Shown one piece after another: positions 7,252 to 16,397 of a stretch of DNA of 64,000 bases (within the stretch, counting starts at the first letter, position 1; each line of letters opens with the position of its first letter). The translations under genes and the position numbers were made by a program. The notes beneath the pieces were generated by a model. That model was not told where the DNA came from, did no database searches, and was given only the letters and a program-made list of their open reading frames with translations. Source of the DNA: Streptomyces sp. NBC_01296 (GTDB taxonomy: Bacteria; Actinomycetota; Actinomycetes; Streptomycetales; Streptomycetaceae); NCBI RefSeq assembly GCF_035984415.1, contig NZ_CP130720.1, positions 7,998,001 through 8,062,000 on the forward strand, given 5' to 3'.

Positions 7252-9813
7252 TTGCAGTACAGGCGACGCTTCCTCGCCTCTTTCCGCGTGTTACGCCGTT
7301 CCCACCTGCTCATCGCCCTCGGCCTCGGCTCGCTGCTGGTCGGTCTGATGCCGTGGCTCGGGGTCGAGGGTCCGGCAGCGGCCGGCCGCGCCCCGACACC
7401 CCGACCCGCACCCGTTCCGTTCGACCAGCAGACGGCGAAGCAGTCACCGCACCACGGCATCGCGCCGGCGAACGCCATGGAACCCACGGCTCCCGTTCTC
7501 GACCGGACCGGCTGGACGGCCACGGCGAGCGACGAGGAGACCGGCGGCGAGAACGGCCGCGCGGCCAACGTGCTCGACGGCAACGACAGCACCATCTGGC
7601 ACAGCAAGTGGGCCGGCACCCCCACCCCGTTGCCGCACAGCATCACCATCGACATGCACCGCACGGCCGTCGTCTCCGCGCTCCTCTACCGCCCCCGCGC
7701 CGACGGGGCCAACGGGCGCGTCGGCGAGTACAACATCAGTGTCAGTACGGACGGACAGGCCTGGGCGAGCCCGGTCGCCTCGGGCACGCTGGCCGACGAC
7801 GGCAGCGCCAAGACGCTCGGGTTCGCCCCGCAGGGGGCCCGGTTCGTACGGCTGACGGCGCTCACCGAGGCCGGCGGCCGCGGCCCCTGGACCTCCGCCG
7901 CCGAGCTCAACCTGCTGGGCGACCCCGGCACCCCCGCAGCCACCGTCGACCTGTCCCGGACCGGCTGGACGGCCACGGCGAGCGACGAGGAGACCGGCGG
8001 CGAGAACGGCCGCACGGCCAACGTGCTCGACGGCAACGACAGCACCATCTGGCACAGCAAGTGGGCCGGCACCCCCACCCCGTTGCCGCACAGCATCACC
8101 ATCGACATGCACCGCACGACGGCCGTCTCCGCCCTCGTCTACCACCCCCGCCCGGACGGACCCAACGGCCGGGCCGGCGCGTACACCGTCACCACCAGCA
8201 CCGACGGCACGGCCTTCGCCGCACCGGTCGCCGCGGGCACCTGGCGCGACGACGACACCGTCAAGACCGCCACCTTCACCCGCACCGAGACCGCCCGCTA
8301 CATACGTCTGACCGTGACCACCGAGGCCGGCGGCCGCGGCCCGTGGACCTCGGCCGGCGAGATACGCCTGAGCGGACCGGCCAACCCGGCCGCCCATGGC
8401 GCCTGGGACCGGATCACCGGCTTCCCCCTGGTCCCCGTGGCCACCGCCGCCCTGCCCGGCGACAAGCTGCTCGCCTGGTCCGCGTACGCCGTCGACCGCT
8501 TCGGCGGCAGCAACGGCTACACCCAGACCGCGGTCCTGGACCTGAAGACGGGCAAGGTCACGCAGCGCCGCATCGACAACACCGGCCACGACATGTTCTG
8601 TCCCGGCATCGCCATGCTGGCCGACGGCCGCGTGCTGGTCACCGGCGGCAGCAACGCGGAGAAGGCGAGCATCTACGACCCGGCCACCGACGCCTGGTCC
8701 GCCACCACCAGCATGAACATCGCCCGCGGCTACCAGGCCATGACGCTGCTCTCCACCGGCGAGGCCTTCGTCCTCGGCGGATCCTGGAGCGGGACCGCGA
8801 ACACCGACAAGGCCGGCGAGGCCTGGTCACCGGACACCCGTACGTGGCGGCGGCTCCCCGGGGTCTCGGCCGTCCCGGCGCTGACCGCCGACCCGGCCGG
8901 ACCGTACCGGGCCGACAACCACATGTGGCTGTACGCCACTTCGGGCGGCAAAGTACTGCAGCTGGGCCCGAGCAGGCAGATGAACTGGATCTCGACCAGC
9001 GGCCAGGGCGGCATCACCCCCGCCGGCACCCGGGCCGACAGCCAGGACGCCATGACCGGCAACGCCGTCGCGTACGACATCGGCAAACTGCTCACCCTGG
9101 GCGGCTCGCCCGCGTACGAGAAGACCCCGGCCACACAGCGCGCGTACACCGTGGACATCTCGGGCGGCCAGACGGTACAGGCCGCCCGTACCGGGGACAT
9201 GGAGCACGCCCGCGCCTTCAGCAACAGCGTGGTCCTGCCCGACGGCAAGGTGGCCGTCTTCGGCGGACAGGCCTATCCGGTGCCCTTCAGCGACGCGACG
9301 TCGGTGCTGGCCCCCGAGCTGTGGGACCCGGCGACCGGCCGCTTCACCCCGCTCGCCACCATGGCCATCCCGCGCAACTACCACAGCGTGGCCAACCTGT
9401 TGCCGGACGGGCGGATCTTCTCCGGCGGCGGGGGGCTGTGCGGAGACTGCGCCACCAACCACGCCGACGGCGCCGTCTTCACACCGCCGTATCTGCTGGG
9501 CGCCGACGGATCGCCGAAGCCGCGTCCCGTCATCACCGCGGGCGTGCCCTCCCGGGCGGCCCCCGGCACGTCGCTCACGGTGAGCACCCAGGCCCCGGTG
9601 GCCTCCTTCGTCCTGATGCGGGCCGCGGCCGCGACCCACTCCACCGACAATGACCAGCGGCGGGTCCCGCTCGCGTCCACGGCCACGGGAAGCGGCGCAT
9701 ACACGGTGTCCGTCCCCGCCGACACCGGTGTGGTCCTGCCGGGGAACTACATGCTGTTCGCCCTCGACGCCCAGGGGGTGCCGAGCATCGCGAAGTTCAT
9801 CACCATCTCCTGA
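7252..9813 (+). CDS. Galactose-oxidase-type copper radical oxidase with two F5/8C (CBM32) domains
   Basis: TTG at 7252 follows a perfect AGGAGG, giving 853 residues. Order: signal/anchor (about 15-45), two F5/8 type C carbohydrate-binding domains (about 85-225 and 238-375), kelch-repeat propeller and a DUF1929 C-terminal domain. The copper site of galactose oxidase is complete: Cys450 (MFCPG) and Tyr494 (RGYQAM) for the thioether cofactor, Trp512 (GGSWSG), Tyr710-His711 (RNYHSV) and His796 (THSTDNDQRR). It should oxidise a primary alcohol, perhaps a sugar C6-OH, to aldehyde with release of H2O2 outside the cell. The match is closer to fungal galactose oxidase than to Streptomyces GlxA, and no cslA neighbour is present. 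Confidence 0.9.
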   Translation: MQYRRRFLASFRVLRRSHLLIALGLGSLLVGLMPWLGVEGPAAAGRAPTPRPAPVPFDQQTAKQSPHHGIAPANAMEPTAPVLDRTGWTATASDEETGGENGRAANVLDGNDSTIWHSKWAGTPTPLPHSITIDMHRTAVVSALLYRPRADGANGRVGEYNISVSTDGQAWASPVASGTLADDGSAKTLGFAPQGARFVRLTALTEAGGRGPWTSAAELNLLGDPGTPAATVDLSRTGWTATASDEETGGENGRTANVLDGNDSTIWHSKWAGTPTPLPHSITIDMHRTTAVSALVYHPRPDGPNGRAGAYTVTTSTDGTAFAAPVAAGTWRDDDTVKTATFTRTETARYIRLTVTTEAGGRGPWTSAGEIRLSGPANPAAHGAWDRITGFPLVPVATAALPGDKLLAWSAYAVDRFGGSNGYTQTAVLDLKTGKVTQRRIDNTGHDMFCPGIAMLADGRVLVTGGSNAEKASIYDPATDAWSATTSMNIARGYQAMTLLSTGEAFVLGGSWSGTANTDKAGEAWSPDTRTWRRLPGVSAVPALTADPAGPYRADNHMWLYATSGGKVLQLGPSRQMNWISTSGQGGITPAGTRADSQDAMTGNAVAYDIGKLLTLGGSPAYEKTPATQRAYTVDISGGQTVQAARTGDMEHARAFSNSVVLPDGKVAVFGGQAYPVPFSDATSVLAPELWDPATGRFTPLATMAIPRNYHSVANLLPDGRIFSGGGGLCGDCATNHADGAVFTPPYLLGADGSPKPRPVITAGVPSRAAPGTSLTVSTQAPVASFVLMRAAAATHSTDNDQRRVPLASTATGSGAYTVSVPADTGVVLPGNYMLFALDAQGVPSIAKFITIS
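7503..7665 (+). repeat. CBM32 internal duplication, copy 1
   Basis: 163 bases matching 7956-8118 with a single difference (position 7561 against 8014), 453 bases apart and in frame. Flanking parts of the two domains are much more diverged, so this core was recently duplicated or homogenised by gene conversion. Confidence 0.9.
7956..8118 (+). repeat. CBM32 internal duplication, copy 2
   Basis: Second copy of the 163-base repeat at 7503-7665, within the second F5/8C domain. Confidence 0.9.
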
Positions 9814-9818
9814 CCCCC

Positions 9819-9854
9819 GGCGGTGTCCGGCCGTCGAGCCGGCCGGGCACCGCC
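9819..9854 (+). terminator. Terminator after the copper radical oxidase
   Basis: A 14-bp stem (ggcggtgtccggcc / ggccgggcaccgcc, one wobble pair) with an 8-base loop starts 6 bases after the stop. Confidence 0.7.
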
Positions 9855-9954
9855 TCCGGTCACCCGCCGATCCCTGAGATCGTCCGATAAATTGGCCCAC
9901 CGGACGGTCCGTTCACCACGGGTCGGCGATCGGCCATGGGGACGGGGGGAGTCG

Positions 9955-11550
9955 GTGGAGTCGGTGGAGTCTTTGCGGCCCGGTGACCTGCCGGAGATCG
10001 GCGGGTACCGCCTGCTGGCGCGGCTCGGCGAGGGAGGAATGGGCGAGGTGTTCCTGGCCCGGACGCCGTCCGGCCGGCCGCTGGCCCTGAAGACCGTGCA
10101 CCGGGAGCTGAGCCTGGAGCCGGACTTCGCCGAGCGGTTCGCCCGGGAGATCCGCACCAACGACCGTGTGCGCAGTGCGTGGACGGTCTCGGTGGTGGAC
10201 TTCAGCCCGCCCGGCGTGTTGCCGCAGTGGCTGGCGACGGAGTACATCGCCGCGCCGTCGCTGGGCGACTGGGTGCACCGGCACGGGCCGCTGGCGGCGC
10301 CGGCCGTGTCGTGCCTGGCCCGGGAGCTGTCCTGCGCGCTCGTCGCCGTACGAGCGGCAGGGGTCGTCCACCGCGACATCAAGCCGGCGAACGTACTGCT
10401 CGGCCCGGAGCGGCCCTTCCTCATCGACTTCGGCATCGCCCGCGCCGTACGCGACCCGCGCCACACCCGGACGGGCGCGGTCATCGGCACGCCCGGCTTC
10501 CTCGCGCCGGAGCAGGCGACCGGCGCGGTGGCCGGGGCGCCGGCCGACGTGTTCTCCCTCGCCGCGGTCCTCGTGTACGCGGCGACGGGCCGCAGCCCCT
10601 TCCTGGCGGGCGGCGAGGAGCTGCAACTGCCGGGCCTGCTGTACCGGATCGTCCACGACGAGCCCCTGCTCGACGGCGTACCCGAAGCGCTCCTCCCGCT
10701 CGTGAGGGAGTGCCTGGCCAAGGACCCCGACCGGCGCCCGACCGCCGAGGACGTACGGGCGCGGCTCGGCGCCGCAGAGGAAGGGGACTGGAGCAGGGCG
10801 GTGCCACCGGCCCTCGTCGCCGACGTCGGCCTCCGGGAGGGCGAACTCACACGTCTCCTGACCGCACCGCAGCCGCCTGCCTACGCCCCCGCACGGCCCG
10901 GCACCTTGCCGGCTCCGCCGCCGCAGACTCCGTTCCTGCCCCCTGCCGTCGCGCCGGTCCCGCCGGCCACGGCTCCCGGTACCCCGCTCTCGTCCCGGCG
11001 GCCCCTGGTGATCGGGGCGGCCGCCGGCGCCGCCGCGCTCGCGGTGGCCGTCACACTCGCGATCGGGCTCCCCGGGGGCGACGGCGGCGGTGGCAAGGCC
11101 GCGCCGCCCACCGCCTCGCTGACACCGTCCGTACCGCCCTCCTCCACAGCGGCGTTGCCGGCGTCGTGGGTCGGCACGTGGTCCGGCGTCGGGCCCGGCA
11201 CACCGGACGCGGACGGCATCACCCGGGCGCGGACGGGTGAGTTCGCGGTCACCGTCACGCTGCAGGCCGCAGCTGCGGGCGAGATCGTGGGCCGGCAGGT
11301 CAGCGACGTCAAGGAGGTCTCCAGCGGGCGCAACCTGGGGTGCACGGAGGCCCTCGAGCTGCGGCAGATCAAGGGGAACACCGCGGTCCTGGCGGCAGCG
11401 ACCAGCCATCCGACCGACCGCGCGGCCTCCTTCGACTGCCCCCGCGGCAATCTCTACGTGCTGACCCTGGAGGAGCCGGACCGGCTCACCCTCCAGTCGG
11501 AAGGCGCACAGTCGGCCGGAGCCCCCGCCGCCCTGACCCGCAACCACTGA
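9955..11550 (+). CDS. Transmembrane Ser/Thr protein kinase (PASTA-less, Hanks type)
   Basis: GTG at 9955 after GGGGGA gives 531 residues; earlier in-frame starts lack a ribosome site and would add an atypical Arg-rich leader. Kinase domain about 16-275: GEGGMG loop, LALKTV lysine, VVHRDIKPANVLL (HRD about 139-141), DFGIA (about 158) and GTPGFLAPEQ. All catalytic motifs are intact. A Pro/Ala linker leads to one membrane helix (about 350-372) and an external domain of about 150 residues with two Cys. It is likely an autophosphorylating sensor kinase. The external domain is not one I can name. It is probably transcribed alone, since a terminator precedes it. Confidence 0.9.
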   Translation: MESVESLRPGDLPEIGGYRLLARLGEGGMGEVFLARTPSGRPLALKTVHRELSLEPDFAERFAREIRTNDRVRSAWTVSVVDFSPPGVLPQWLATEYIAAPSLGDWVHRHGPLAAPAVSCLARELSCALVAVRAAGVVHRDIKPANVLLGPERPFLIDFGIARAVRDPRHTRTGAVIGTPGFLAPEQATGAVAGAPADVFSLAAVLVYAATGRSPFLAGGEELQLPGLLYRIVHDEPLLDGVPEALLPLVRECLAKDPDRRPTAEDVRARLGAAEEGDWSRAVPPALVADVGLREGELTRLLTAPQPPAYAPARPGTLPAPPPQTPFLPPAVAPVPPATAPGTPLSSRRPLVIGAAAGAAALAVAVTLAIGLPGGDGGGGKAAPPTASLTPSVPPSSTAALPASWVGTWSGVGPGTPDADGITRARTGEFAVTVTLQAAAAGEIVGRQVSDVKEVSSGRNLGCTEALELRQIKGNTAVLAAATSHPTDRAASFDCPRGNLYVLTLEEPDRLTLQSEGAQSAGAPAALTRNH

Positions 11551-11728
11551 CCCCGCGGGCGTCGTACGTGCCTCCACGCAGCCGCAGCCGCAGCCGGTAG
11601 CCCACCGAGGGTGACCTGGGCGGGGTCTCCGGCGTGGCTGCTTGTCCCGATGCGGACGCGGGGCGTGTCATGGGTGTGGTCCGTGCCGAGTGCCTGGTCC
11701 TGTGAACGCCCGGCCGCGTGAGGGAACC

Positions 11729-12769
11729 ATGGTGAAACTTCCTGCGCGCCGTTCCCTGCTCGCGGCCGGGGCCGGCGGAACGTTCGCGGCTGCCGCATCC
11801 GCCGCCTTCCTGCTGCGGCGCGGCCCCGGGGCACCGGGACCGGAACCGTCCCCCGTTCCGCCCGCCACCCCGCCCGCTCCGTCCGCCTCCGGGAGCGCCT
11901 CGCTGCGCACCGACCTCACCCTGCGCAGCCGGCTGCTCGGCCGGGACGTCCCGTACAGCCTCTACCTCCCCGCCGGGGTGAGCCCCACGCCCCGCGTCGG
12001 CAGTCCCGACGGCGCGATCCCGGCCCTCTTCCTGCTGCACGGAGCGAGTGGGAAGCACACCGACTGGGTCGTCAAGGGCGGCATCGTGCCGACCCTGGAA
12101 CGGGCCGTCGCGGCCGGCCGGATGCCGGCCTGCGCCCTCGTCATGCCCGACGCCCGGCGCGACCCCGGCCTGTCCGGGGGAGGCCAGGACGAGACGTTCT
12201 ACATCAACGACTCCGGGACCGGCGGCGACGCCCTGCGCTACGAGGACATGTTCATCGAGGAGTTCGTCCCGGCCGTGGAACAGGCCCACGGGGTGGGCGG
12301 GCGGGCGGAGAAGAGGGCCGTCGCCGGGCTCTCCATGGGCGGCTACGGCGCGCTGATGTACGCCCTGCGGTACCCGGGCCGGTTCACCGCCGCCGCCGGG
12401 CTGAGCACGGCACACTTCACCGACGCGGGCTACCGCGCGATGCCGATGGCGGAGTGGAACCGCTTCTTCGGCCATGCCTTCGGCCGGGACCTGGCCGGAT
12501 CCGCCCGGCTGACGGACCGCGCCCGGGAGTACGACCTGGCCGACATCATCCGGCGCACCGCGCCCGACCGGCTCCGGCGCACCCGCTACCACCTCGGCTG
12601 CGGGACCGAGGACACCAACTACCTGCCGGGGACCCAAGACCTGCGCACCGTCTTCGCGGCCCGCGGCATGGGCACCGAGGTGGTCCTGCAACCGGGCGGC
12701 CACGGCTGGCCGTACTGGACCGTCGCGGCGGATCGGATGCTGGACTTCATGGGCCGGCAGCTCCGCTGA
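11729..12769 (+). CDS. Secreted esterase (alpha/beta hydrolase, esterase D / antigen-85-like)
   Basis: ATG at 11729 behind GAGGGA gives 346 residues. N-terminal RRSLLAAGAGGTFAAAASAAF is a possible Tat signal. The hydrolase core shows FLLHGASG (oxyanion region), then VMPDARRDPGLS, EEFVPAVEQAHGV and the nucleophile elbow GLSMGG with Ser202. A His in QPGGHGWPYW near the end completes a likely triad. This arrangement is that of the esterase family that includes S-formylglutathione hydrolase, feruloyl esterase and mycolyltransferase-like proteins. Substrate cannot be told. It is convergent with the aldo/keto reductase. Confidence 0.8.
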   Translation: MVKLPARRSLLAAGAGGTFAAAASAAFLLRRGPGAPGPEPSPVPPATPPAPSASGSASLRTDLTLRSRLLGRDVPYSLYLPAGVSPTPRVGSPDGAIPALFLLHGASGKHTDWVVKGGIVPTLERAVAAGRMPACALVMPDARRDPGLSGGGQDETFYINDSGTGGDALRYEDMFIEEFVPAVEQAHGVGGRAEKRAVAGLSMGGYGALMYALRYPGRFTAAAGLSTAHFTDAGYRAMPMAEWNRFFGHAFGRDLAGSARLTDRAREYDLADIIRRTAPDRLRRTRYHLGCGTEDTNYLPGTQDLRTVFAARGMGTEVVLQPGGHGWPYWTVAADRMLDFMGRQLR

Positions 12770-12838
12770 CCCCACGTCGGACCCGGGCCGTGGCCCGAAT
12801 CGAGGAGCCGGGTGCGAAGACCCGCTGCCGCGGCGGGC

Positions 12839-13825
12839 TCAGCTGTTGACGAAGGTGAGGCTGGTCGCGTCGTAGCGGGTGCCCGCGATCTCCGAGGGCG
12901 GGGCTGCGGCCTCGATGGCCGCGAGGTCCTCGGGGGACAGCTCGACGGCCAGGGCCGCGAGGTTCTCCTCCAGGTACCGCTGCCGCCGCGTGCCGGGGAT
13001 CGGCACCACGTCGTCCCCCCGGTGCTGCACCCAGGCCAGGGCGAGCTGGCCGGCGGTGACTCCCTTCGCCGCGGCCAGCTCGTTCAGCTTCGCGACGATC
13101 GCCAGGTTCCGGTCGAGGTTGCCGTCGGCGAACCGCGGCTGGGTGCGCCGTACGTCGTTCTCGGCCAGAGCCTCGACCGAGCTGTACCGGCCGGTCAGAA
13201 AGCCGCGCCCGAGCGGCGAGAAGGGGACCAGGCCGATGCCGAGCTCGCGGCAGACCGGGGCGATCTCCGCCTCCAGGTCGCGGGTCCACAGCGACCACTC
13301 GCTCTGCAGCGCGGTGATCGGGTGCACCGCGTGCGCCCGACGGATCGTGCCCGCGCCGGCCTCGGACAGCCCGAGGTGACGGACCTTGCCGGCCTGCACC
13401 AGCTCGGCCATGGCGCCGACGGTCTCCTCGATCGGCACCTGCGGATCGACCCGGTGCTGGTAGTAGAGGTCGATGTGGTCGACCCCGAGCCGGCGCAGCG
13501 ACGCCTCGCACGCCTGGCGTACGTACGCGGCGTCGCCGCGGACCAGGGTCGGCTCGCCGAGCCGGTTGGCGAAGCCGAACTTGGTGGCCAGCACGACCTC
13601 GTCGCGGCGTCCGGCGACGGCCCGTCCGATCAGTTCCTCGTTGTGCCCGGCGCCGTAGAAGTCGGCGGTGTCCAGGAAGGTCACCCCGAGGTCGAGGGCA
13701 TGGTGCAGGGTCGCGATCGACTGGGTGTCGTCCGAGGCGCCGTAGCCGTGGCTCATGCCCATGCACCCCAGGCCTTGCGCAGAGACCGCCAGGTTGCCCA
13801 GGTGCCGGGTGGGTACATCGGTCAT
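12839..13825 (-). CDS. Aldo/keto reductase
   Basis: ATG at 13825 after AGGAGG gives 328 residues, the normal AKR length. The start of the barrel reads RHLGNLAVSAQGLGCMGMSHGYG. The tetrad is visible: Asp and Tyr in FLDTADFYGAGHNEELIG, Lys in VLATKFGF and His in DLYYQHRVD. NADPH-binding C-terminal PIPGTRRQRYLEENLAAL is present. Relatives reduce aldehydes or ketones in detoxification. The gene has a MerR-type promoter with a 19-base spacer directly upstream, so expression is probably induced by a reactive compound. The cognate MerR gene is not in the window. Confidence 0.88.
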   Translation of the reverse strand: MTDVPTRHLGNLAVSAQGLGCMGMSHGYGASDDTQSIATLHHALDLGVTFLDTADFYGAGHNEELIGRAVAGRRDEVVLATKFGFANRLGEPTLVRGDAAYVRQACEASLRRLGVDHIDLYYQHRVDPQVPIEETVGAMAELVQAGKVRHLGLSEAGAGTIRRAHAVHPITALQSEWSLWTRDLEAEIAPVCRELGIGLVPFSPLGRGFLTGRYSSVEALAENDVRRTQPRFADGNLDRNLAIVAKLNELAAAKGVTAGQLALAWVQHRGDDVVPIPGTRRQRYLEENLAALAVELSPEDLAAIEAAAPPSEIAGTRYDATSLTFVNS

Positions 13826-13861
13826 GTTGCTGCCTCCTGGTGTCGGAATCATCTGCCCAGG

Positions 13862-13892
13862 ACGCTAGGTGTTGGAGTGCACTCCATGTCAA
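13862..13892 (-). promoter_or_regulatory. MerR-type promoter/operator of the aldo/keto reductase
   Basis: On the minus strand a TTGACA box (13887-13892) and a TAGCGT box (13862-13867) are separated by 19 bases instead of 17. A perfect 14-bp palindrome, TGGAGTGCACTCCA (13873-13886), fills the spacer. This overlong spacer with a central dyad is the known signature of promoters activated by MerR-family regulators through DNA untwisting. Confidence 0.85.
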
Positions 13893-14225
13893 CCAACGGC
13901 CCCGGGCGCCGCGCTGCCGGGGCTTTGTATCCGGGGCGTATCAGACAGCGCTTGGTTGCCCGTCGAAATGGCGCGCAGGCCCTGAGGATGACGGGGCAAC
14001 AGAGCTCCCGACGGCCCTGGAGTCGCCGTCTGCCCGGTCCCCACCATCCCATCTGACCTGCATGTTCTCGGACGGAGGAGGCTCCCGGGAGGCCGCTGCG
14101 CGTCCGGCGTGCGACGCGGTGGCCGCGCCGGTGCCTGCCGTATTGTTCCTTTCAGGTCGCCGGCCGTGCGTCACCGCACACGGGACCGATGCTTCACCCG
14201 GCCCGCCCGAACAGGAGTCGTCCCC
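13893..14225. other. Intergenic region upstream of response regulator
   Basis: No gene is supported. Inverted segments gttgcccgtc and gacggggcaac (about 13946-14003) could pair with one bulge, with no assigned function. The response-regulator promoter must lie in this interval. Confidence 0.4.
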
Positions 14226-14966
14226 GTGTCCTCGCCCACCCCGGCTCCCGCCTCTCCGCGCCCCGTTCGCGTGTTGCTGGTGGAGGACGACGAGCTGATG
14301 CGCCGGTCCTTCGCCGTCGCCCTCGAGCGCTACGGCTACGAGGTGGAGGCGGCGGCCGACGGGCTCTCGGGGCTGGAGCTCTTCCGCGACGACAGCTTCG
14401 ACCTGCTGATCCTGGACGTGATGCTGCCGGGTCTCGACGGGATCGGCCTGTGCCGCAGGGTCCGGGAAACCAGCCTGGTGCCGATCTTGATGATGTCCGC
14501 TCGCGGCGACGGGCTCGACGTCGTCGCCGGCCTGGAGGCCGGGGCGGACGACTACGTGGTCAAGCCCGTGGACACCTACGTACTCGTGGCACGCATCCGC
14601 TCGCTGCTGCGCCGGGCGACGTACGCGCCTGCTGCCGGATCCGGGCACCCTGCGGGCGAGGAGGCACCGTCGGCCGCCGGAGACCGACTGGTCTTCGGCG
14701 ACCTGGCCATCGACACCGGCGGCCTGGAAGTGTTCGTCTCCGGAAGCCCGGTGGCGCTCACCCCGACCGAACTGAAGCTGCTGCTGGAGTTCGCCGCCCA
14801 CCCGGGCGTCGTGCTCGAGCGGCACACCCTGCTGCGCAACGTCTGGGAGTACGGCTGGGACGGCGACAGCCGGGTCGTCGACCTGTGCGTGCAGCGGCTG
14901 CGCAGGAAACTGGGCCGGGACCGGATCGAGACGGTCCGCGGCTTCGGCTACAAGCTCAGGCGCTGA
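14226..14966 (+). CDS. OmpR-family response regulator
   Basis: GTG at 14226 with AGGAG 8 bases upstream gives 246 residues. Receiver domain: acidic pair in VEDDE, phospho-acceptor Asp64 in ILDVMLPG and Lys113 in VVKPVD. The winged-helix C-terminal domain ends RIETVRGFGYKLRR, as in OmpR/PhoB regulators. The histidine kinase gene starts 6 bases after the stop, so the two form a cognate pair. The following ABC transporter genes are the likely regulated target. Confidence 0.93.
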   Translation: MSSPTPAPASPRPVRVLLVEDDELMRRSFAVALERYGYEVEAAADGLSGLELFRDDSFDLLILDVMLPGLDGIGLCRRVRETSLVPILMMSARGDGLDVVAGLEAGADDYVVKPVDTYVLVARIRSLLRRATYAPAAGSGHPAGEEAPSAAGDRLVFGDLAIDTGGLEVFVSGSPVALTPTELKLLLEFAAHPGVVLERHTLLRNVWEYGWDGDSRVVDLCVQRLRRKLGRDRIETVRGFGYKLRR

Positions 14967-14971
14967 GCGCG

Positions 14972-16246
14972 GTGCGCCCGTTCCGCCGGCTGCGGCCGGC
15001 CCGCGCATCCCTGCGCCGGAAGATCGCCGCACTGGCCGCGGCCACCGCCTGCCTGGTCGCGGCGGCGGTGGGCGTGCTGGTCCATCTGTGGACCGCGGGC
15101 GACATCCGAAGCCGGGCCGAACGGGATGCGTTCAACACCGTCTACTCGGCCATGGACACCTACCGGCGTACGGGAACCCTGGCGGACGGTGCCGAACTCG
15201 ATCCCGCCGGCCTGCCCGACGTACTGCGCCACCCTGCCGACGGCAACCGGCGTACGGCCTACGACGGCCACGTCAACGGCAATCTGGGGCCGAGTGTCTG
15301 GGGCGCCCAGCGGGTCGGCGGCCCGGGCAGCCCGGTGCTGGCCGTCCGGTTCAACATGAACTCGGACCTCTACGGGCTGCGCCGACTCGACCTGAGCATG
15401 GCGGTGGCCTCCCTGGTCTCGCTCGCGGCGGCCGTACCCCTCACGGTCTACGGGGCCGGGCTGCTCGGCCGCCGGCTGCGGCGGGTCTCCGAGACGGCGG
15501 TCCGGATCTCCGCCGGGGACCTCGATGCCCGTACCGGTCCGATCAAGGGCGGCGACGAGGTGGCCGACATCGCCGCCACCGTCGACCACATGGCCGACAG
15601 CCTCGGCCGACGGCTGCGTGCCGAGCGCCAGTTCACCGCGGACGTGGCCCACGAGCTGCGCACCCCGGTCGGCGGCCTGCTGGTGGCCACGGACCTGCTG
15701 CCGCCCGGTGAGACCGAGGACCTGCTCCGGGGCCGTGTACGGGACCTGCGCGGCCTGGTGGAGGACCTGCTGGAGATCTCCCGGCTGGACGCGGGCGCGG
15801 AGCAGCCGGTCCGTGCCCGCGTGCCGCTCGGCGCGGTCGTCCGCGAGGCCGTGGCCCGGACCGGATTCGATGCGGAGGTCATCGTCGCCGATGCGGCGGG
15901 CGGAGAGTCCGCCGAGGCGGTGGAGACCGACCCGCGCCGCCTCGAACGGATCGTCGGCAACCTCGTCGTCAACGCCCACCGGCACGGCGCGACACCGGTC
16001 GAAGTCACCGTCGGGGCAACCGCCGAGGGCCGTACGGTCGTCGTACGCGACCACGGCCCGGGCTTCCCCGCGGACCTGCTGCGCGACGGGCCGCGCCGTT
16101 TCCACACGGGCGCGGCGGAGCGCGGCTCGGGCCACGGCCTGGGCCTGACCATCGCCCTGGGCCAGGCCCGGGTCCTCGGCGCCGAGCTGCGCCTGGCCAA
16201 CGCCCCGGACGGCGGCGCCGTCGCCACCTTGCGCCTGCCGGCCTGA
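14972..16246 (+). CDS. Sensor histidine kinase (HAMP, HisKA, HATPase)
   Basis: GTG at 14972, 424 residues. One membrane helix near 15-40, an external sensing part of roughly 90 residues, a second helix (SMAVASLVSLAAAVPLTVYGAG), then HAMP. The H-box ADVAHELRTP carries His227. N-box NLVVNAHRHG, G1 VRDHGPGFP and G2 GSGHGLGL are intact. The sensor domain is short and without a motif I recognise. The partner is the response regulator just upstream. Probably senses an envelope signal or antimicrobial and controls the ABC transporter that follows. Confidence 0.92.
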   Translation: MRPFRRLRPARASLRRKIAALAAATACLVAAAVGVLVHLWTAGDIRSRAERDAFNTVYSAMDTYRRTGTLADGAELDPAGLPDVLRHPADGNRRTAYDGHVNGNLGPSVWGAQRVGGPGSPVLAVRFNMNSDLYGLRRLDLSMAVASLVSLAAAVPLTVYGAGLLGRRLRRVSETAVRISAGDLDARTGPIKGGDEVADIAATVDHMADSLGRRLRAERQFTADVAHELRTPVGGLLVATDLLPPGETEDLLRGRVRDLRGLVEDLLEISRLDAGAEQPVRARVPLGAVVREAVARTGFDAEVIVADAAGGESAEAVETDPRRLERIVGNLVVNAHRHGATPVEVTVGATAEGRTVVVRDHGPGFPADLLRDGPRRFHTGAAERGSGHGLGLTIALGQARVLGAELRLANAPDGGAVATLRLPA

Positions 16247-16397
16247 CCACCCGGCCCGGCGCCCGCGCCCACCCCACTCCGCCCCTACAGAACCGATACG
16301 AAGCGACGCGGTCGCCGATACCCGGCCGCCCCCGCGTCGATACACGCCCCGGACACCCTTCGAAGTGCACCCCTTGGCACCCGAAGAGGAGTCCCCC

